Origin: Planctomycetia bacterium
Lineage (GTDB): Bacteria; Planctomycetota; Planctomycetia; Gemmatales; Gemmataceae
Assembly: GCA_009918525.1 (NCBI GenBank)
Contig: RGDT01000002.1
Coordinates: forward strand, 1-39,169
DNA: 39,169 bases
Reading direction: 5' to 3'
The notes under the pieces were generated by a model. That model worked only from the letters and a program-made list of their open reading frames with translations. It had not been told where the DNA came from and ran no database searches. Below, piece by piece: positions 8,288 through 16,527 of this stretch; the stretch's first letter is position 1, and each line of letters begins with the position of its first letter. The position numbers and the translations under genes are program-made.

Positions 8288-8398
8288 TTCTGTAGCGCCG
8301 TCGCCTACGCCGTACAATCAGAGTAGGAAGTCAAAGGTTTTTTACTTGCCCCGATAAGAGCGGAGCTTTAAGATCGAAAGAGGTGAGGAGGCTGGGGC

Positions 8399-9871
8399 AT
8401 GCTGCGCATTCTTGGAACAGTGAAACAATTGTGCGACGGAATCACACGACGCGAAGCCCTGCGAGTGGGTGGCCTGGGCCTGGCTGGGCTTTCGTTGAGC
8501 GATTATTTCCGTCTCCAGCAGACCCAAGCCGCCAACGCTCAACCGGGTTCGTTCGGTAAAGCGAAATCGTGTATTTTACTTTACCTCTACGGCTCGCCGA
8601 GTCAGTTAGAGACATTCGACCCCAAGCCGGACGCACCGCCGGAGATTCGCGGCGAATTAAAATCAATTCGCTCCAGCCTACCGGGTTGCGACATAGGCGA
8701 ACTACTGCCCGATGCTTCGCGTGTGATGCACCTGACGACCGTCGTGCGGTCGGTGACGCACCAGTACCCGATTCACGGCGCCGCCTTTGCCCTGACCGGT
8801 GTGCCGGCTATTGACGTTCCGATGGAACTCAACCCGCGCGATCCGCGGCACCATCCGTTCATCGGGTCGGTCGTGGCTTATCTGGAACGTAATCGGCGCG
8901 AAGTGCCGACGAATCTGGCGTTGCCGTTCCCGTTCTCGACGCAGCGAACCGGCGAAGTGCATCGGGCCGGGCCATATGCCGCGTTCCTGGGTTCGGCGTA
9001 TAACCCCATCTGGACGAATTTCCGGGGCACGGCGACGGGCAAGATGGTCAAGACCTTGACCACCACCACCCAGGAATTCGATGAGCCGTACATTGGTATC
9101 TCGGCTGATAGCCGTTTCGAGATACAAAGTCAGAGCGAAGAAATGACGCTGGATCGATTGGATCGGCGGCGTTCGTTGTTGGAACAGTTCGACCAGGGGC
9201 GTCGCGATCTAGGGTTGGGCGATGCGGGACGGAGTTTGGACCGCAATCGCGGGATGGCGTTGGATTTGGTGCGTTCGACTAAGGTACGGACGGCCCTCGA
9301 TTTGGAACGCGAATCTCGGACGTTGCGAGAGTCCTACGGCATGTCGCTATTCGGCCAGGGATGCCTGGCCGCACGGCGACTGGTCGAAGCGGGTGCACGG
9401 TTTGTGAGCGTCTTTTGGGACGAATTCGGCCTAGCGGGTAGTGCCTGGGACACCCACTGGGACCACTACAACCGTATGAAAAAGGAACTATGTCCCGGGT
9501 TTGATCGCGCCCTAAGCGGTTTGTTACGTGATCTCGATTCGCGTGGCCTACTGGATGACACGTTGGTCCTGTGTGTCAGCGAGCACGGCCGAACGCCCAA
9601 GATCAACAGTGCCAAGGGGGCGGGCCGCGATCACTGGTCGCAAGCGTACAGCGCGTTGCTGGCGGGCGGCGGTGTTGCCCGCGGCCGAGTCATCGGCAAA
9701 ACGGACAAGATTGGCGGTAGCGTGGCGGAAAGGCCGGTTTCGCCAAAGGATCTATTGGCAACGACGTATCACCTGTTAGGAATTGATCCGCACATGATCA
9801 TCAGCGACCGAACGAACCGGCCGACCGAGCTGGTGCCGGGTGGCGAAGTGCTGACGGACGTACTGGCCTAA
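8399..9871 (+). CDS. DUF1501 (sulfatase-like) protein with twin-arginine leader
   Basis: 490 aa. The N-terminus carries a Tat-type leader (ITRREALRVGGLGLAGLSLSD), so export of a folded protein is likely. The body is DUF1501, an alkaline-phosphatase/sulfatase-superfamily fold very frequent in planctomycetes: CILLYLYGSPSQLETFDPKP, IHGAAFALTG, GARFVSVFWDEFG, WDTHWDHYNRMKKELCP, LVLCVSEHGRTPKIN and GRDHWSQAYSALLAGGGV. The His/Asp-rich blocks (SEHGRTP, GRDHW) are where metal-binding residues are expected. Its enzymatic role is not established; related genes sit in polysaccharide-degradation loci. Unlike the copy at 21693, no DUF1549/DUF1553 partner is adjacent. A GAGGAGG site lies upstream of the ATG. 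Confidence 0.9.
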   Translation: MLRILGTVKQLCDGITRREALRVGGLGLAGLSLSDYFRLQQTQAANAQPGSFGKAKSCILLYLYGSPSQLETFDPKPDAPPEIRGELKSIRSSLPGCDIGELLPDASRVMHLTTVVRSVTHQYPIHGAAFALTGVPAIDVPMELNPRDPRHHPFIGSVVAYLERNRREVPTNLALPFPFSTQRTGEVHRAGPYAAFLGSAYNPIWTNFRGTATGKMVKTLTTTTQEFDEPYIGISADSRFEIQSQSEEMTLDRLDRRRSLLEQFDQGRRDLGLGDAGRSLDRNRGMALDLVRSTKVRTALDLERESRTLRESYGMSLFGQGCLAARRLVEAGARFVSVFWDEFGLAGSAWDTHWDHYNRMKKELCPGFDRALSGLLRDLDSRGLLDDTLVLCVSEHGRTPKINSAKGAGRDHWSQAYSALLAGGGVARGRVIGKTDKIGGSVAERPVSPKDLLATTYHLLGIDPHMIISDRTNRPTELVPGGEVLTDVLA

Positions 9872-9993
9872 GCGTGTGGCGGAACAGACAGAAGCGAAAG
9901 GGGATAGCTTGCCCTACCCTCCTATGTAGACAATGTGTACAATGCCTTGTATGTGTTTAATTGTTCCAGAAATACATTCCTACCGGAGAGCCT

Positions 9994-10245
9994 ATGGCGA
10001 AAGAAGAATCGATTCAGGTACAGGGTAAAGTGATTGCCGCCCTGGCCAATACCCAGTTCCGCGTTAAACTCGATAGCGGCCACGAAATTGTCGCACACAT
10101 TGCGGGCAAAATCCGCAAGAATTTCATCCGCATCCTACCGGGTGACGTCGTCACCGTCTCGATCTCGCCGTACGACCTGAGCAAAGGTCGTATCACTTAC
10201 CGCGGCCCGCTCCGCGCTCGCACCGACGAACAGCCCACGGCCTGA
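9994..10245 (+). CDS. infA: Translation initiation factor IF-1
   Basis: 83 aa, an S1/OB-fold protein that binds the 30S A site during initiation. The sequence [20 protein letters not shown] ... [21 protein letters not shown] ... [21 protein letters not shown] is unmistakable. The usual length is about 72 aa; this one has about ten extra C-terminal residues ([10 protein letters not shown]). The open frame can be extended upstream to a TTG at 9961, but the ATG at 9994 matches the family N-terminus and has GGAG 5 nt upstream. It is not in a ribosomal-protein cluster, which is common for planctomycetes. It is convergent with the next gene, with a GC-rich hairpin between. Confidence 0.97.
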   Translation: MAKEESIQVQGKVIAALANTQFRVKLDSGHEIVAHIAGKIRKNFIRILPGDVVTVSISPYDLSKGRITYRGPLRARTDEQPTA

Positions 10246-10259
10246 CCTCCATTGACGGC

Positions 10260-10281
10260 GGCGGGGTGCTGGTGCCCCGCC
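10260..10281. terminator. GC-rich hairpin between convergent infA and CBM9-like genes
   Basis: GGCGGGG (10260-10266) and CCCCGCC (10275-10281) pair perfectly with an 8-nt loop in the 47-nt gap between two convergent stops. No T-tract is present, so it may act as a bidirectional barrier or mRNA end. Confidence 0.45.
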
Positions 10282-10292
10282 TGGGGATGTCT

Positions 10293-10940
10293 TCACCGCA
10301 CTAACTCCAACACTCCCCACAACGTCGGATCTTCCGCGTACGGTAAATTCTCCGTGGCACCACTGGCTTGTTCGCCTAACTCGTTGTCTCGCATCACCCA
10401 GAACAGTCCCATTCGCGGGCTTTGCTCCGGGTCGTACCCCGCTAACGCTGTTGACGGCAACCAAGCCGTCAGCCGGTAGCCCCCTGCGCGTTTCTTTACG
10501 CGCAACGGAACCATCTCGACCAATGGCGCATCGACCAAGGCGCGGTGGATTTTCACCTGTACAAAGGCGGCCTCGTCCCGATCCGGCCCGGCTCCGGTGG
10601 GCAAAAAGTGAAACTGATGGCAAAATCGGCTGGCACGATGACTTGTACGCGAATCGCGCGTGTCGATCCACAGCGAGAACCCATCGGACTGACGCGGCCG
10701 ACTCGCATCGCCCACCGCCGGCTGTTCCTTACCCCGTACTTCGACCTGAACGGCCAAGCCATTCTCGTTCCAGGCCATTCGTACGTCGGCGAAACTCACC
10801 TGCGCATCGAGAGCGGCGAAGTGCTGGATTCGGCACGAATCGGGCAGCACGAAAAGATCCTCGTCATCAGTGGGTAAGTCCGCAATGTATCGGCACGGCT
10901 GACTGATGCGAAATAAGAAGCGGTTCGGAACCAGTTGCAT
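10293..10940 (-). CDS. CBM9-like (DOMON-type) domain protein
   Basis: 215 aa, no signal peptide, apparently cytoplasmic. The pattern FADVRMAWNENGLAVQVEVRG, QSDGFSLWIDTRDSR, HQFHFLPTG and YRLTAWLPSTALAGYDPEQSPRMGLFWVMRDNE matches the beta-sandwich of carbohydrate-binding-module-9-like domains in which a 'D.....W.DTRD' core precedes 'CHQFHFLP'. Such stand-alone forms are common in planctomycetes with no known function. I chose the ATG at 10940, with GGGAG about 8 nt upstream. The frame opens with a TTG at 10946, which is too close to the site. The start lies 12 nt after the stop of the TIGR02996 gene, so the three minus-strand genes nadA, TIGR02996 and this one probably form an operon. Confidence 0.7.
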   Translation of the reverse strand: MQLVPNRFLFRISQPCRYIADLPTDDEDLFVLPDSCRIQHFAALDAQVSFADVRMAWNENGLAVQVEVRGKEQPAVGDASRPRQSDGFSLWIDTRDSRTSHRASRFCHQFHFLPTGAGPDRDEAAFVQVKIHRALVDAPLVEMVPLRVKKRAGGYRLTAWLPSTALAGYDPEQSPRMGLFWVMRDNELGEQASGATENLPYAEDPTLWGVLELVR

Positions 10941-10952
10941 CACCAAACTCCC

Positions 10953-11966
10953 TCACTTGACCGGCACGCCCTTTTGCCGTGTCACAAATGTGCTGCTTGT
11001 CGTATAGTCCGCGCGTGCTTTCAAACGCTGCGTTAGCAATCGGCCATATTCGTGTTCGCGAAGATTTTGCCAACTCTCGGCCATCATCACATGGGCACCG
11101 ATCAAACCTAACCACTCGAGGCGTTCCAAGGCCGGTCCTTCGGCCAGAATTTTCCAGCCTTCCAGGGGAATATGACAACAACCGACATCCAGATGGGTCA
11201 GCCCCTCGCGAATCGGGGAATGGGCCAACAGGCGCATCCCATCGACACCGAACCACGAGAAGGGAATATGCAGTTTTTTCAAACGCGACAAATATGGGGA
11301 GGCGATCAGTTGTTCGATAACTTCGGGATAAATAGGGTCGTTCGTCGTGCCGAAGCCGATTCCCAATTCGGTGAGTTGGGTGAACGGACCAGGTTGGTCA
11401 AGTCGGGCGAGCAGTCGATTCCATTGGGTCGAGGCGTGTTCGTGTTCGATCAGTAACGACCGGAACCTAGCGGCTTGCGGTAATCCAAGCAGCCGCTCAA
11501 ACCACGAAGCTTCAGGCTGATCTAGGTCGAGATCGAGTTGTTCCAGATGCAACTCCCCTGTTGCGATGCGATCGACGAGATGGTTCATGAAGTCATCGGT
11601 CGGCGCATCCAATCGCAGACGGCGTAAGGGAAATGCCAGGCACAGTGAGGATAATTCCAGGCGAAACCGACCCGCCTCCGCCGCAGTGACATGAACCGCT
11701 TCGATGAAGCCACGACAAAACTCAACGCTATGGACCCGACCAAAAAGACTAGTCGTCCAGCGGTTCGCGTGCTCGTTGAGCAGTTCTTGTTCGCGGGCCG
11801 TGGATTCCCAACTGGACAGACCACGACCGCGATCCACCTGAAGACGGATAAACTCGGCACGAGACGGGTCGCCATTGTCGTCGAGCCAGTCCGCATAGAT
11901 CAAACGGGGTGTGTCGTCGTCCGGGTGGGCGATGATGTCATCCAGGAAGGCACGGTGCATGTCCAT
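10953..11966 (-). CDS. TIGR02996 repeat-companion protein with LRR-like C-terminus
   Basis: 337 aa. Residues 1-45 are the TIGR02996 domain (FLDDIIAHPDDDTPRLIYAD, then WLDDNGDPSRAEFIRLQ), found almost only in Gemmata-type planctomycetes and attached to many different repeat domains. The rest has leucine-rich-repeat-like strands (LRRLRLDAPT, HLEQLDLDLD, FTQLTELGIGF, LTHLDVGCCHIPLEGWKIL, LERLEWLGLIGAH). It is probably a cytoplasmic interaction protein; no enzyme motif is visible. The frame is open to 12119, but that stretch overlaps nadA and lacks family features. The ATG at 11966 (or 11960) starts the domain, 10 nt after the nadA stop. Confidence 0.85.
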   Translation of the reverse strand: MDMHRAFLDDIIAHPDDDTPRLIYADWLDDNGDPSRAEFIRLQVDRGRGLSSWESTAREQELLNEHANRWTTSLFGRVHSVEFCRGFIEAVHVTAAEAGRFRLELSSLCLAFPLRRLRLDAPTDDFMNHLVDRIATGELHLEQLDLDLDQPEASWFERLLGLPQAARFRSLLIEHEHASTQWNRLLARLDQPGPFTQLTELGIGFGTTNDPIYPEVIEQLIASPYLSRLKKLHIPFSWFGVDGMRLLAHSPIREGLTHLDVGCCHIPLEGWKILAEGPALERLEWLGLIGAHVMMAESWQNLREHEYGRLLTQRLKARADYTTSSTFVTRQKGVPVK

Positions 11967-11976
11967 GAAGCCGGCC

Positions 11977-12918
11977 TCATTTGAGCAAGCTGCGTTCCAG
12001 CACTTCTTTAGCGCGATCGAATTCCGGCACCCACAGAATCTCAGGCCGACCGTAGAGTAAACAATCTCGCACTTTTTCCAAGGTGTTGCGTGCCATGTGG
12101 GGGCATTTATTACAGGCACAGGTGATGCCCGGTACGCCGTGGTAGCGGTGCTGCGGATACGCCTGTTGCAATCGCCACATCATGTTCGCTTCGGTGGCAA
12201 CGAGGAAATCGGTCGGTGCGGTGTAGGTCCCGACGTGCTTCATCATTGCTTCGGTGCCGGCAACGAAATCGGCGTGCTCGCGAATATTCGCGGGACACTC
12301 GGGATGGGCCAGAGTGACCGAACCGGGCAACTTGCGTTTGAGAGCCAACATATCGCCGACCGAGAAAAGTTCGTGGACGATGCACGAGCCATCCCACAGG
12401 ATCATCTTTCGCCCGGTCACCTCGCTGAGATATTGGCCCAGATGCCGATCTGGGACAAACAGAATCTCTTGATCCTTGGGAACACGCTCGATGATCTGCT
12501 GCGCGTTTCCGCTCGTGACGATCCAATCGGATAACGATTTCACGGCCGCTGTCGAGTTGATGTAAGTCACCGTCTGAAAATGCCGGCCGTTGATTCGCAA
12601 CATCTCTTGATAGCGAGCGAGTTTCCCGGCGGGTGCGGAATCGGCCAGGGAGCAACCGGCGTCAAGATCGGGCACCAGAACCCGTTTCGATGGGTTGAGA
12701 ATTTTGGCCGTTTCGGCCATGAAGTGAACGCCGCAGAAGACAATAGTGGAGGTGCTGACCTTAGTGGCCGCACGGGCGAGATTGAGACTATCACCAGCGA
12801 AATCGGCAAGTTCCTGGATTTCGCCTTCCTGATAATAGTGCGCGAGAATAGTGGCGTCCTTGTCTTTTTTCAAAGCAAGGATTTCGTCGCGAAGATTGGT
12901 CAGCGTAGCGGTTGTCAT
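11977..12918 (-). CDS. nadA: Quinolinate synthase
   Basis: 313 aa. It condenses iminoaspartate with dihydroxyacetone phosphate to quinolinate in NAD biosynthesis and carries a [4Fe-4S] cluster. Seen: [20 protein letters not shown] near the N-terminus, [14 protein letters not shown] (residues 61-74), and the likely cluster cysteines Cys89 (DAGCSLAD), Cys208 (AHPECPAN) and Cys272 (NKCPHMARN). The start at 12918 has AAGGGG about 7 nt upstream; the open frame extends 14 codons further but without family similarity. nadB and nadC are not in the window. It heads a tight minus-strand run with the TIGR02996 and CBM9-like genes. The need for an Fe-S cluster links it functionally to the SUF operon in this window, though not by position. 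Confidence 0.96.
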   Translation of the reverse strand: MTTATLTNLRDEILALKKDKDATILAHYYQEGEIQELADFAGDSLNLARAATKVSTSTIVFCGVHFMAETAKILNPSKRVLVPDLDAGCSLADSAPAGKLARYQEMLRINGRHFQTVTYINSTAAVKSLSDWIVTSGNAQQIIERVPKDQEILFVPDRHLGQYLSEVTGRKMILWDGSCIVHELFSVGDMLALKRKLPGSVTLAHPECPANIREHADFVAGTEAMMKHVGTYTAPTDFLVATEANMMWRLQQAYPQHRYHGVPGITCACNKCPHMARNTLEKVRDCLLYGRPEILWVPEFDRAKEVLERSLLK

Positions 12919-13036
12919 CGGTATACCCCTTGTTTTTCGCGTGGCGTAGGGAGAACCCACGGCGTTCCAATATATTCTACGGGATAAAACCGCGTTCGTT
13001 ACCTGGAATTTGCCAACCGTGTCAGAGAGTGCTGTT

Positions 13037-13098
13037 CAGAGTCGGCAACCTAACTGACAATGGCGATGCTATAGCCATCGCTCACGTTTTCGGCTCTG
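13037..13098. repeat. Inverted pair of the dispersed repeat between divergent genes
   Basis: The left arm starts CAGAGTCGGCAACC and ends ATGGC; the right arm is GCCATCGCTCACG followed by TTTTCGGCTCTG, the reverse complement of a near-consensus copy. The two arms meet around a 9-nt loop. It lies in the 294-nt gap between divergent nadA and the RidA-like gene, so here the element cannot be a simple 3'-end terminator for both neighbours. Confidence 0.7.
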
Positions 13099-13212
13099 AC
13101 ATCCCCCCCAGAATCGCAGCCTCCATGCGCATTATTTCGCGAGCGTATTATCTCCTCGAAAGAAACGTAGATCGCTATAACACGCTTGAGCTTATTCCCA
13201 GGAGATTTTCAC

Positions 13213-13758
13213 ATGAACCGCCGCGAATGGATTGTGACCGGAATACTCAGTGCGGCCGGGCTGGGCCTGACCTGGACGTTCGCCGCCGACGAAGAGGACA
13301 CCCCCGAAGCCCGTCTGAAGGAACTGAAACTAGAACTACCTAAACTTACGCCCCCGAAAGGTGCTACGATTGTACCAGCCGTGCGTGCGGGTGATCTTCT
13401 ATATTTGTCCGGTCATCTGCCGAACCTTGGCGGGAAGTTGATCACGGGCAAGGTGGGCACCGATGTGTCTGTCGAAGACGCAAAAAAAGCGGCCCGTGAT
13501 GTGGCGCTGATCTCTCTGGCGGTCATCCGAAACGAGCTAGGAAGTCTCAACAAGGTCGTGCGTCTCGTCAAGACACTGGGAATGGTTAATTGCGGCCCGG
13601 ATTTCATTCAACAACCGGCGGTCATTAACGGTTTCTCCGATCTGATGGTCCAAGTCTTCGGCGAGAAGAATGGCAAGGGCGCACGTAGTGCGGTCGGCAT
13701 GGCCTCGCTTCCCAATGGCGGATGCCTCGAAATCGAATGTATCTTCCAGGTGAAGTAA
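13213..13758 (+). CDS. Exported RidA-family protein
   Basis: 181 aa. The N-terminus MNRREWIVTGILSAAGLGLT has an RR followed by a hydrophobic stretch, i.e. a possible Tat or Sec signal ending near FAADEED. The rest is a full RidA/YjgF domain of the longer Atu1953/YjgH-like type: GATIVPAVRAGDLLYLSGHL, VGTDVSVEDAKKAARDVALI, KVVRLVKTLGMVNCGPDF, QQPAVINGFSDLMVQVFGE and ARSAVGMASLP. RidA proteins hydrolyse reactive enamine/imine intermediates in the cytoplasm. The ligand-binding Arg in the ARSAVG block is retained, so activity is plausible, but an exported form is unusual. The ATG at 13213 has AGGAG 8 nt upstream. An in-frame ATG at 13186 would add nine residues before the leader and lacks a site. 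Confidence 0.85.
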   Translation: MNRREWIVTGILSAAGLGLTWTFAADEEDTPEARLKELKLELPKLTPPKGATIVPAVRAGDLLYLSGHLPNLGGKLITGKVGTDVSVEDAKKAARDVALISLAVIRNELGSLNKVVRLVKTLGMVNCGPDFIQQPAVINGFSDLMVQVFGEKNGKGARSAVGMASLPNGGCLEIECIFQVK

Positions 13759-13879
13759 GCCCAGGATAGCATCGCGTGGTTGACCTAAATCTTCCGAGCG
13801 TGCGAAAATCATTTGCCCCGCCAACGCTAGTCGGTGTGTCCACTATGCGCCGTGCCAGTGGCGGCGACCCACAGCCCCG

Positions 13880-14722
13880 TCATCCGGCACGACAATGGGC
13901 CATCGCCAGGATTTCCAGACGTACCAACCGACTCACCACAGCGGAGGCATGGGGCCGGTCCTCGGGTTCGCGCTCTAAAAGTTGGCCGACCAGATGCGCA
14001 AGTTCGGGGGAAATATCGTTTCGGACTTCGAGAATTGGGGTCGGCGGCTCACTGTGAAGTCGTCGCATTGTCTCGCGTAAATTTCCCACCGGATGAGGTA
14101 AAACACCCGTCAACATCTCGAACAACGTCACCCCAAGACTGTACAAGTCCGTCGAATACGATTCGATCGGCCATTCTTCGCACTGCTCGGGGGCCAAGTA
14201 GTTCACCGTTCCGAACAGATAACCTTCACGCAAAAACGCGGCGTTTTCGCCCAACCGATGCGTGAATCCCAAATCGGTCAACACCACTCCACTGGCCGAT
14301 AACAACCGAATGTTGTCGGGCTTTACATCACCGTGAATAAACCCGGCAGCGTGTATTGTCGCCAGTGCTTCGGCTGTTTGGCGGGTGATCCACAAGGCTT
14401 CGGCAATGGATAGACGATATTCGCGACGCAGCCGCGTCCGCAACGATTCGCCGGTCAACAGTTCCAGCACCAGAAAGTAAGGCTCCCGTAGTACGTGAAC
14501 CTGATTGACTCGCACGAGATGCGGATGACGCAGAGCCAATCCCGCTCGCGCCTCGCGTTGCAATAACTTGATAGCTGTAGCACGATCTTCGATGTCGTCC
14601 CGTAAAACTTTGACAGCGCAGGCTGCCCCTGTTTCTTCATCGCGGGCTTCATAAACAGAAGTGATAGCCCCGCCACCTAGCCGCTGGAGAAGAAGATAGC
14701 CGGGTATCTTGGGTGCATTCAT
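13880..14722 (-). CDS. Soluble serine/threonine protein kinase (Hanks type)
   Basis: 280 aa, essentially a bare kinase domain without transmembrane or sensor part. Gly-rich loop LGGGAITSVYEA (residues 15-26), Lys38 in CAVKVL, Glu57 in QREARA, catalytic loop IHGDVKPDN (Asp132, Asn137), metal-binding Asp150 in TDLGF, and GTVNYLAPEQ (171-180). Gly replaces the Arg of HRD, and DLG replaces DFG; both changes occur in active bacterial kinases, and all catalytic residues are present. Non-RD kinases usually do not depend on activation-loop phosphorylation. No phosphatase or substrate gene is adjacent. Its target is unknown. Confidence 0.93.
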   Translation of the reverse strand: MNAPKIPGYLLLQRLGGGAITSVYEARDEETGAACAVKVLRDDIEDRATAIKLLQREARAGLALRHPHLVRVNQVHVLREPYFLVLELLTGESLRTRLRREYRLSIAEALWITRQTAEALATIHAAGFIHGDVKPDNIRLLSASGVVLTDLGFTHRLGENAAFLREGYLFGTVNYLAPEQCEEWPIESYSTDLYSLGVTLFEMLTGVLPHPVGNLRETMRRLHSEPPTPILEVRNDISPELAHLVGQLLEREPEDRPHASAVVSRLVRLEILAMAHCRAG

Positions 14723-14805
14723 AGCCCATTCGCGTCCTTGCGTTGCTCACCATCCGTGTCTGAAGAAACTAAATTCCCCTATTCGACCGCGGTTTTGACT
14801 TGAAC

Positions 14806-14897
14806 TTCCTAGCCGGAAGCGTGAGGAAGGTCGAGCGCTTTTTCACTGTCACTTACGTTTCCGGCTAGGAACCTTCATTTACGATTCCGGCTCTGAG
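14806..14897. repeat. Inverted 20-bp pair plus a half copy of the dispersed repeat
   Basis: TTCCTAGCCGGAAGCGTGAG (14806-14825) faces CTTACGTTTCCGGCTAGGAA (14852-14871): 18 of 20 positions are complementary, with a 26-nt loop. A further half copy, ATTCCGGCTCTGAG, follows at 14884-14897, just after (on the minus strand) the stop of the lipoprotein gene. This is the clearest paired copy in the window. Confidence 0.75.
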
Positions 14898-14907
14898 CAG
14901 CCCTTCA

Positions 14908-15813
14908 TCAGCGCGGATAATAGCCGGCACTGCGAATGCTTGCGCCCGAGGAGATGGCGTTTTTGGCAAGATCGTACACTTCCGCACCGGGAATAGGCGT
15001 ACGAGTGAATAGTCGCGATGCATCGTCCTTGTCGATCGCGTTGACTTGAATGTCGGATAGCATCAACTTAATCGTCACATCTTCCGCAGGCCACTCAATT
15101 TTGACTACTGAGGGGACTACTGCTCCACTCCGATCTTTGTAAACTCGCTCGATGAGTGCCTTGCAGATGAGTTTCCCGGCAGAATCTTTCACGACATGGC
15201 CCACAATTTGTGAATCATTGCCCATCACCGGCCTGCGGTTAAATACGACGGTTCGCTTGATCGGCTTGCCGTCAGCCGAAGTACCGCTGCTGGACAATTC
15301 GAGTGTCTTTTCGAAGGTGTTCAGATCGTAAGTGGCTGCAGGGTCATAGTCGGCCATGCCCAGAGCGACCAAGACCATGTCGGGTTGGAAGGGGAAAGGC
15401 ATTTTAACCTTGCCAGTAGCCAGGTCTTTGTGAGAGCAGACATATTGATGGGGCGGGTCGGCTCGCTTGATCCAGAAAGAAAGTTCATCGCTATTAGAGA
15501 CAATATCGACCTCATCGACGCCGAATACTTTGGCTCGCATACGGAAATCGCGGGGCTTTTGGCACGCCAACATCCCGGTAGGACCGACCGACTTGCCCTT
15601 CTGAGTGCAATCCATGTCGAGTTTGGCACGAATGGACGACATCAAACGGGCGTTGTCGTTGAGGTAGTTGACCAGCGATTGCGGCGTCGCCTTCACTCCG
15701 ATTACTGGGGGCGTTTTCAGGTCCTTCGTATCTGGCTTCTTCGGGATCAGTAAGCACCCGCTGCAGAGCATAGCCAATAATCCCAGGCAGAAGGCGGCTC
15801 GGGTTCGTTTCAT
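14908..15813 (-). CDS. Putative lipoprotein with LolA/LolB-like fold features
   Basis: 301 aa. A signal peptide with a lipobox-like end (MKRTRAAFCLGLLAMLCSGC, Cys20) suggests lipid anchoring, though Cys at -3 is atypical. The middle part (ARLMSSIRAKLDMDC, LACQKPRDFRMRAKVFGVDEVDIVSNSDELSFWIK, FQPDMVLVALGMADYD) resembles outer-membrane lipoprotein carrier/receptor proteins of the LolA-LolB superfamily, which bind acyl chains in a half-barrel. This assignment is by pattern only. It follows the hypothetical gene at 15837 by 23 nt on the same strand, so the two are probably co-transcribed. A paired dispersed repeat lies after its stop. Function inferred only. Confidence 0.65.
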   Translation of the reverse strand: MKRTRAAFCLGLLAMLCSGCLLIPKKPDTKDLKTPPVIGVKATPQSLVNYLNDNARLMSSIRAKLDMDCTQKGKSVGPTGMLACQKPRDFRMRAKVFGVDEVDIVSNSDELSFWIKRADPPHQYVCSHKDLATGKVKMPFPFQPDMVLVALGMADYDPAATYDLNTFEKTLELSSSGTSADGKPIKRTVVFNRRPVMGNDSQIVGHVVKDSAGKLICKALIERVYKDRSGAVVPSVVKIEWPAEDVTIKLMLSDIQVNAIDKDDASRLFTRTPIPGAEVYDLAKNAISSGASIRSAGYYPR

Positions 15814-15836
15814 GGTATGCTCTCCATCGTTTGTGT

Positions 15837-16322
15837 TCAGTCCCAGCCTAACACGCGAAATACGTCGTCCTGAGCAGCCTCCAACTCACTATCCGAAAGT
15901 CGAGGATCAACTACATTATAGGCGGTGCCGGTTTTCGGGCAGCGTAGCCGCATGATCTCCTGACGGGCTTCCGTGACCGTCTGCTCTAACCGTAATCGTT
16001 TCCGCCGAATGAGAAGCAGAGCCAATACATAACGGAAGCTCATCTTTTGTGGCGTTGGGTCATCTTCTAACCGACCGAGACACTCGACAAGCACCTCGTC
16101 ATCGATGGACGGTTTTTTAGGTTTATGACCAGTCGGGACTTTCGATTGCCAGAAACTAAAACTTCCCGCCGGAGTGCCGGACCATGCTTCGTTTGCGTAG
16201 TCCCGACGAATCAACCGGTTTCCCTCCACCATCAACACACTGTAGATCCGTTCGCCCGGCTTCAATTCTCTCCCGGTGAGGGCACAACGCATTGTTGGTG
16301 CCTGAATTTGATAGTCCATCAC
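15837..16322 (-). CDS. Conserved-looking hypothetical protein
   Basis: 161 aa, soluble. The N-terminus TMRCALTGRELKPGERIYSVL has a Cys-containing 'C.LTGRELKPGE..YS' pattern, and later there are a single Cys in LVECLGRLEDDP and a second in IMRLRCPKTG. The middle is rich in Arg/Leu (FRYVLALLLIRRKRLRLEQTV), probably a helix. The arrangement (CxLTGR at the start, CPKTG near the end) might be a degenerate zinc-binding module, but I do not recognise the family. The start is a GTG at 16322 with GGGAGG 8 nt upstream; the adjacent ATG at 16319 is the alternative. The lipoprotein gene follows 23 nt downstream. Confidence 0.75.
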   Translation of the reverse strand: MMDYQIQAPTMRCALTGRELKPGERIYSVLMVEGNRLIRRDYANEAWSGTPAGSFSFWQSKVPTGHKPKKPSIDDEVLVECLGRLEDDPTPQKMSFRYVLALLLIRRKRLRLEQTVTEARQEIMRLRCPKTGTAYNVVDPRLSDSELEAAQDDVFRVLGWD

Positions 16323-16447
16323 GGTATTATCCTCCCTTCATCCTATCGGCAACAGGAGGATCAGAGCAACCAGAGCCTTTCATCATCCACCACGCCGGGC
16401 ATGTCGGTCGAAACGATTTTAATGAATCTGCGATTTCGAGGGAGTTC

Positions 16448-16507
16448 AGAGCTGGAACCGTGAGCGACTTCGCTACCCTAGATACCGTCGCTCACGCTTC
16501 CAGCTCC
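16448..16507. repeat. Inverted pair of the dispersed repeat
   Basis: AGAGCTGGAACCGTGAGCGA (16448-16467) faces GTCGCTCACGCTTCCAGCTC (16487-16506). The arms differ at two or three positions and enclose a loop of about 19 nt. Both arms carry CTGG where most copies have CCGG, i.e. a compensated change that keeps the pairing. It lies between the redoxin gene and the hypothetical gene, both on the minus strand. Confidence 0.75.
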
Positions 16508-16527
16508 GACAGAAGCACAGGAGAATC

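Noticed and set aside
11967-12119. 51-codon extension of the TIGR02996 gene into nadA
   Set aside because: It overlaps the nadA coding region; the family domain starts at 11966 or 11960.
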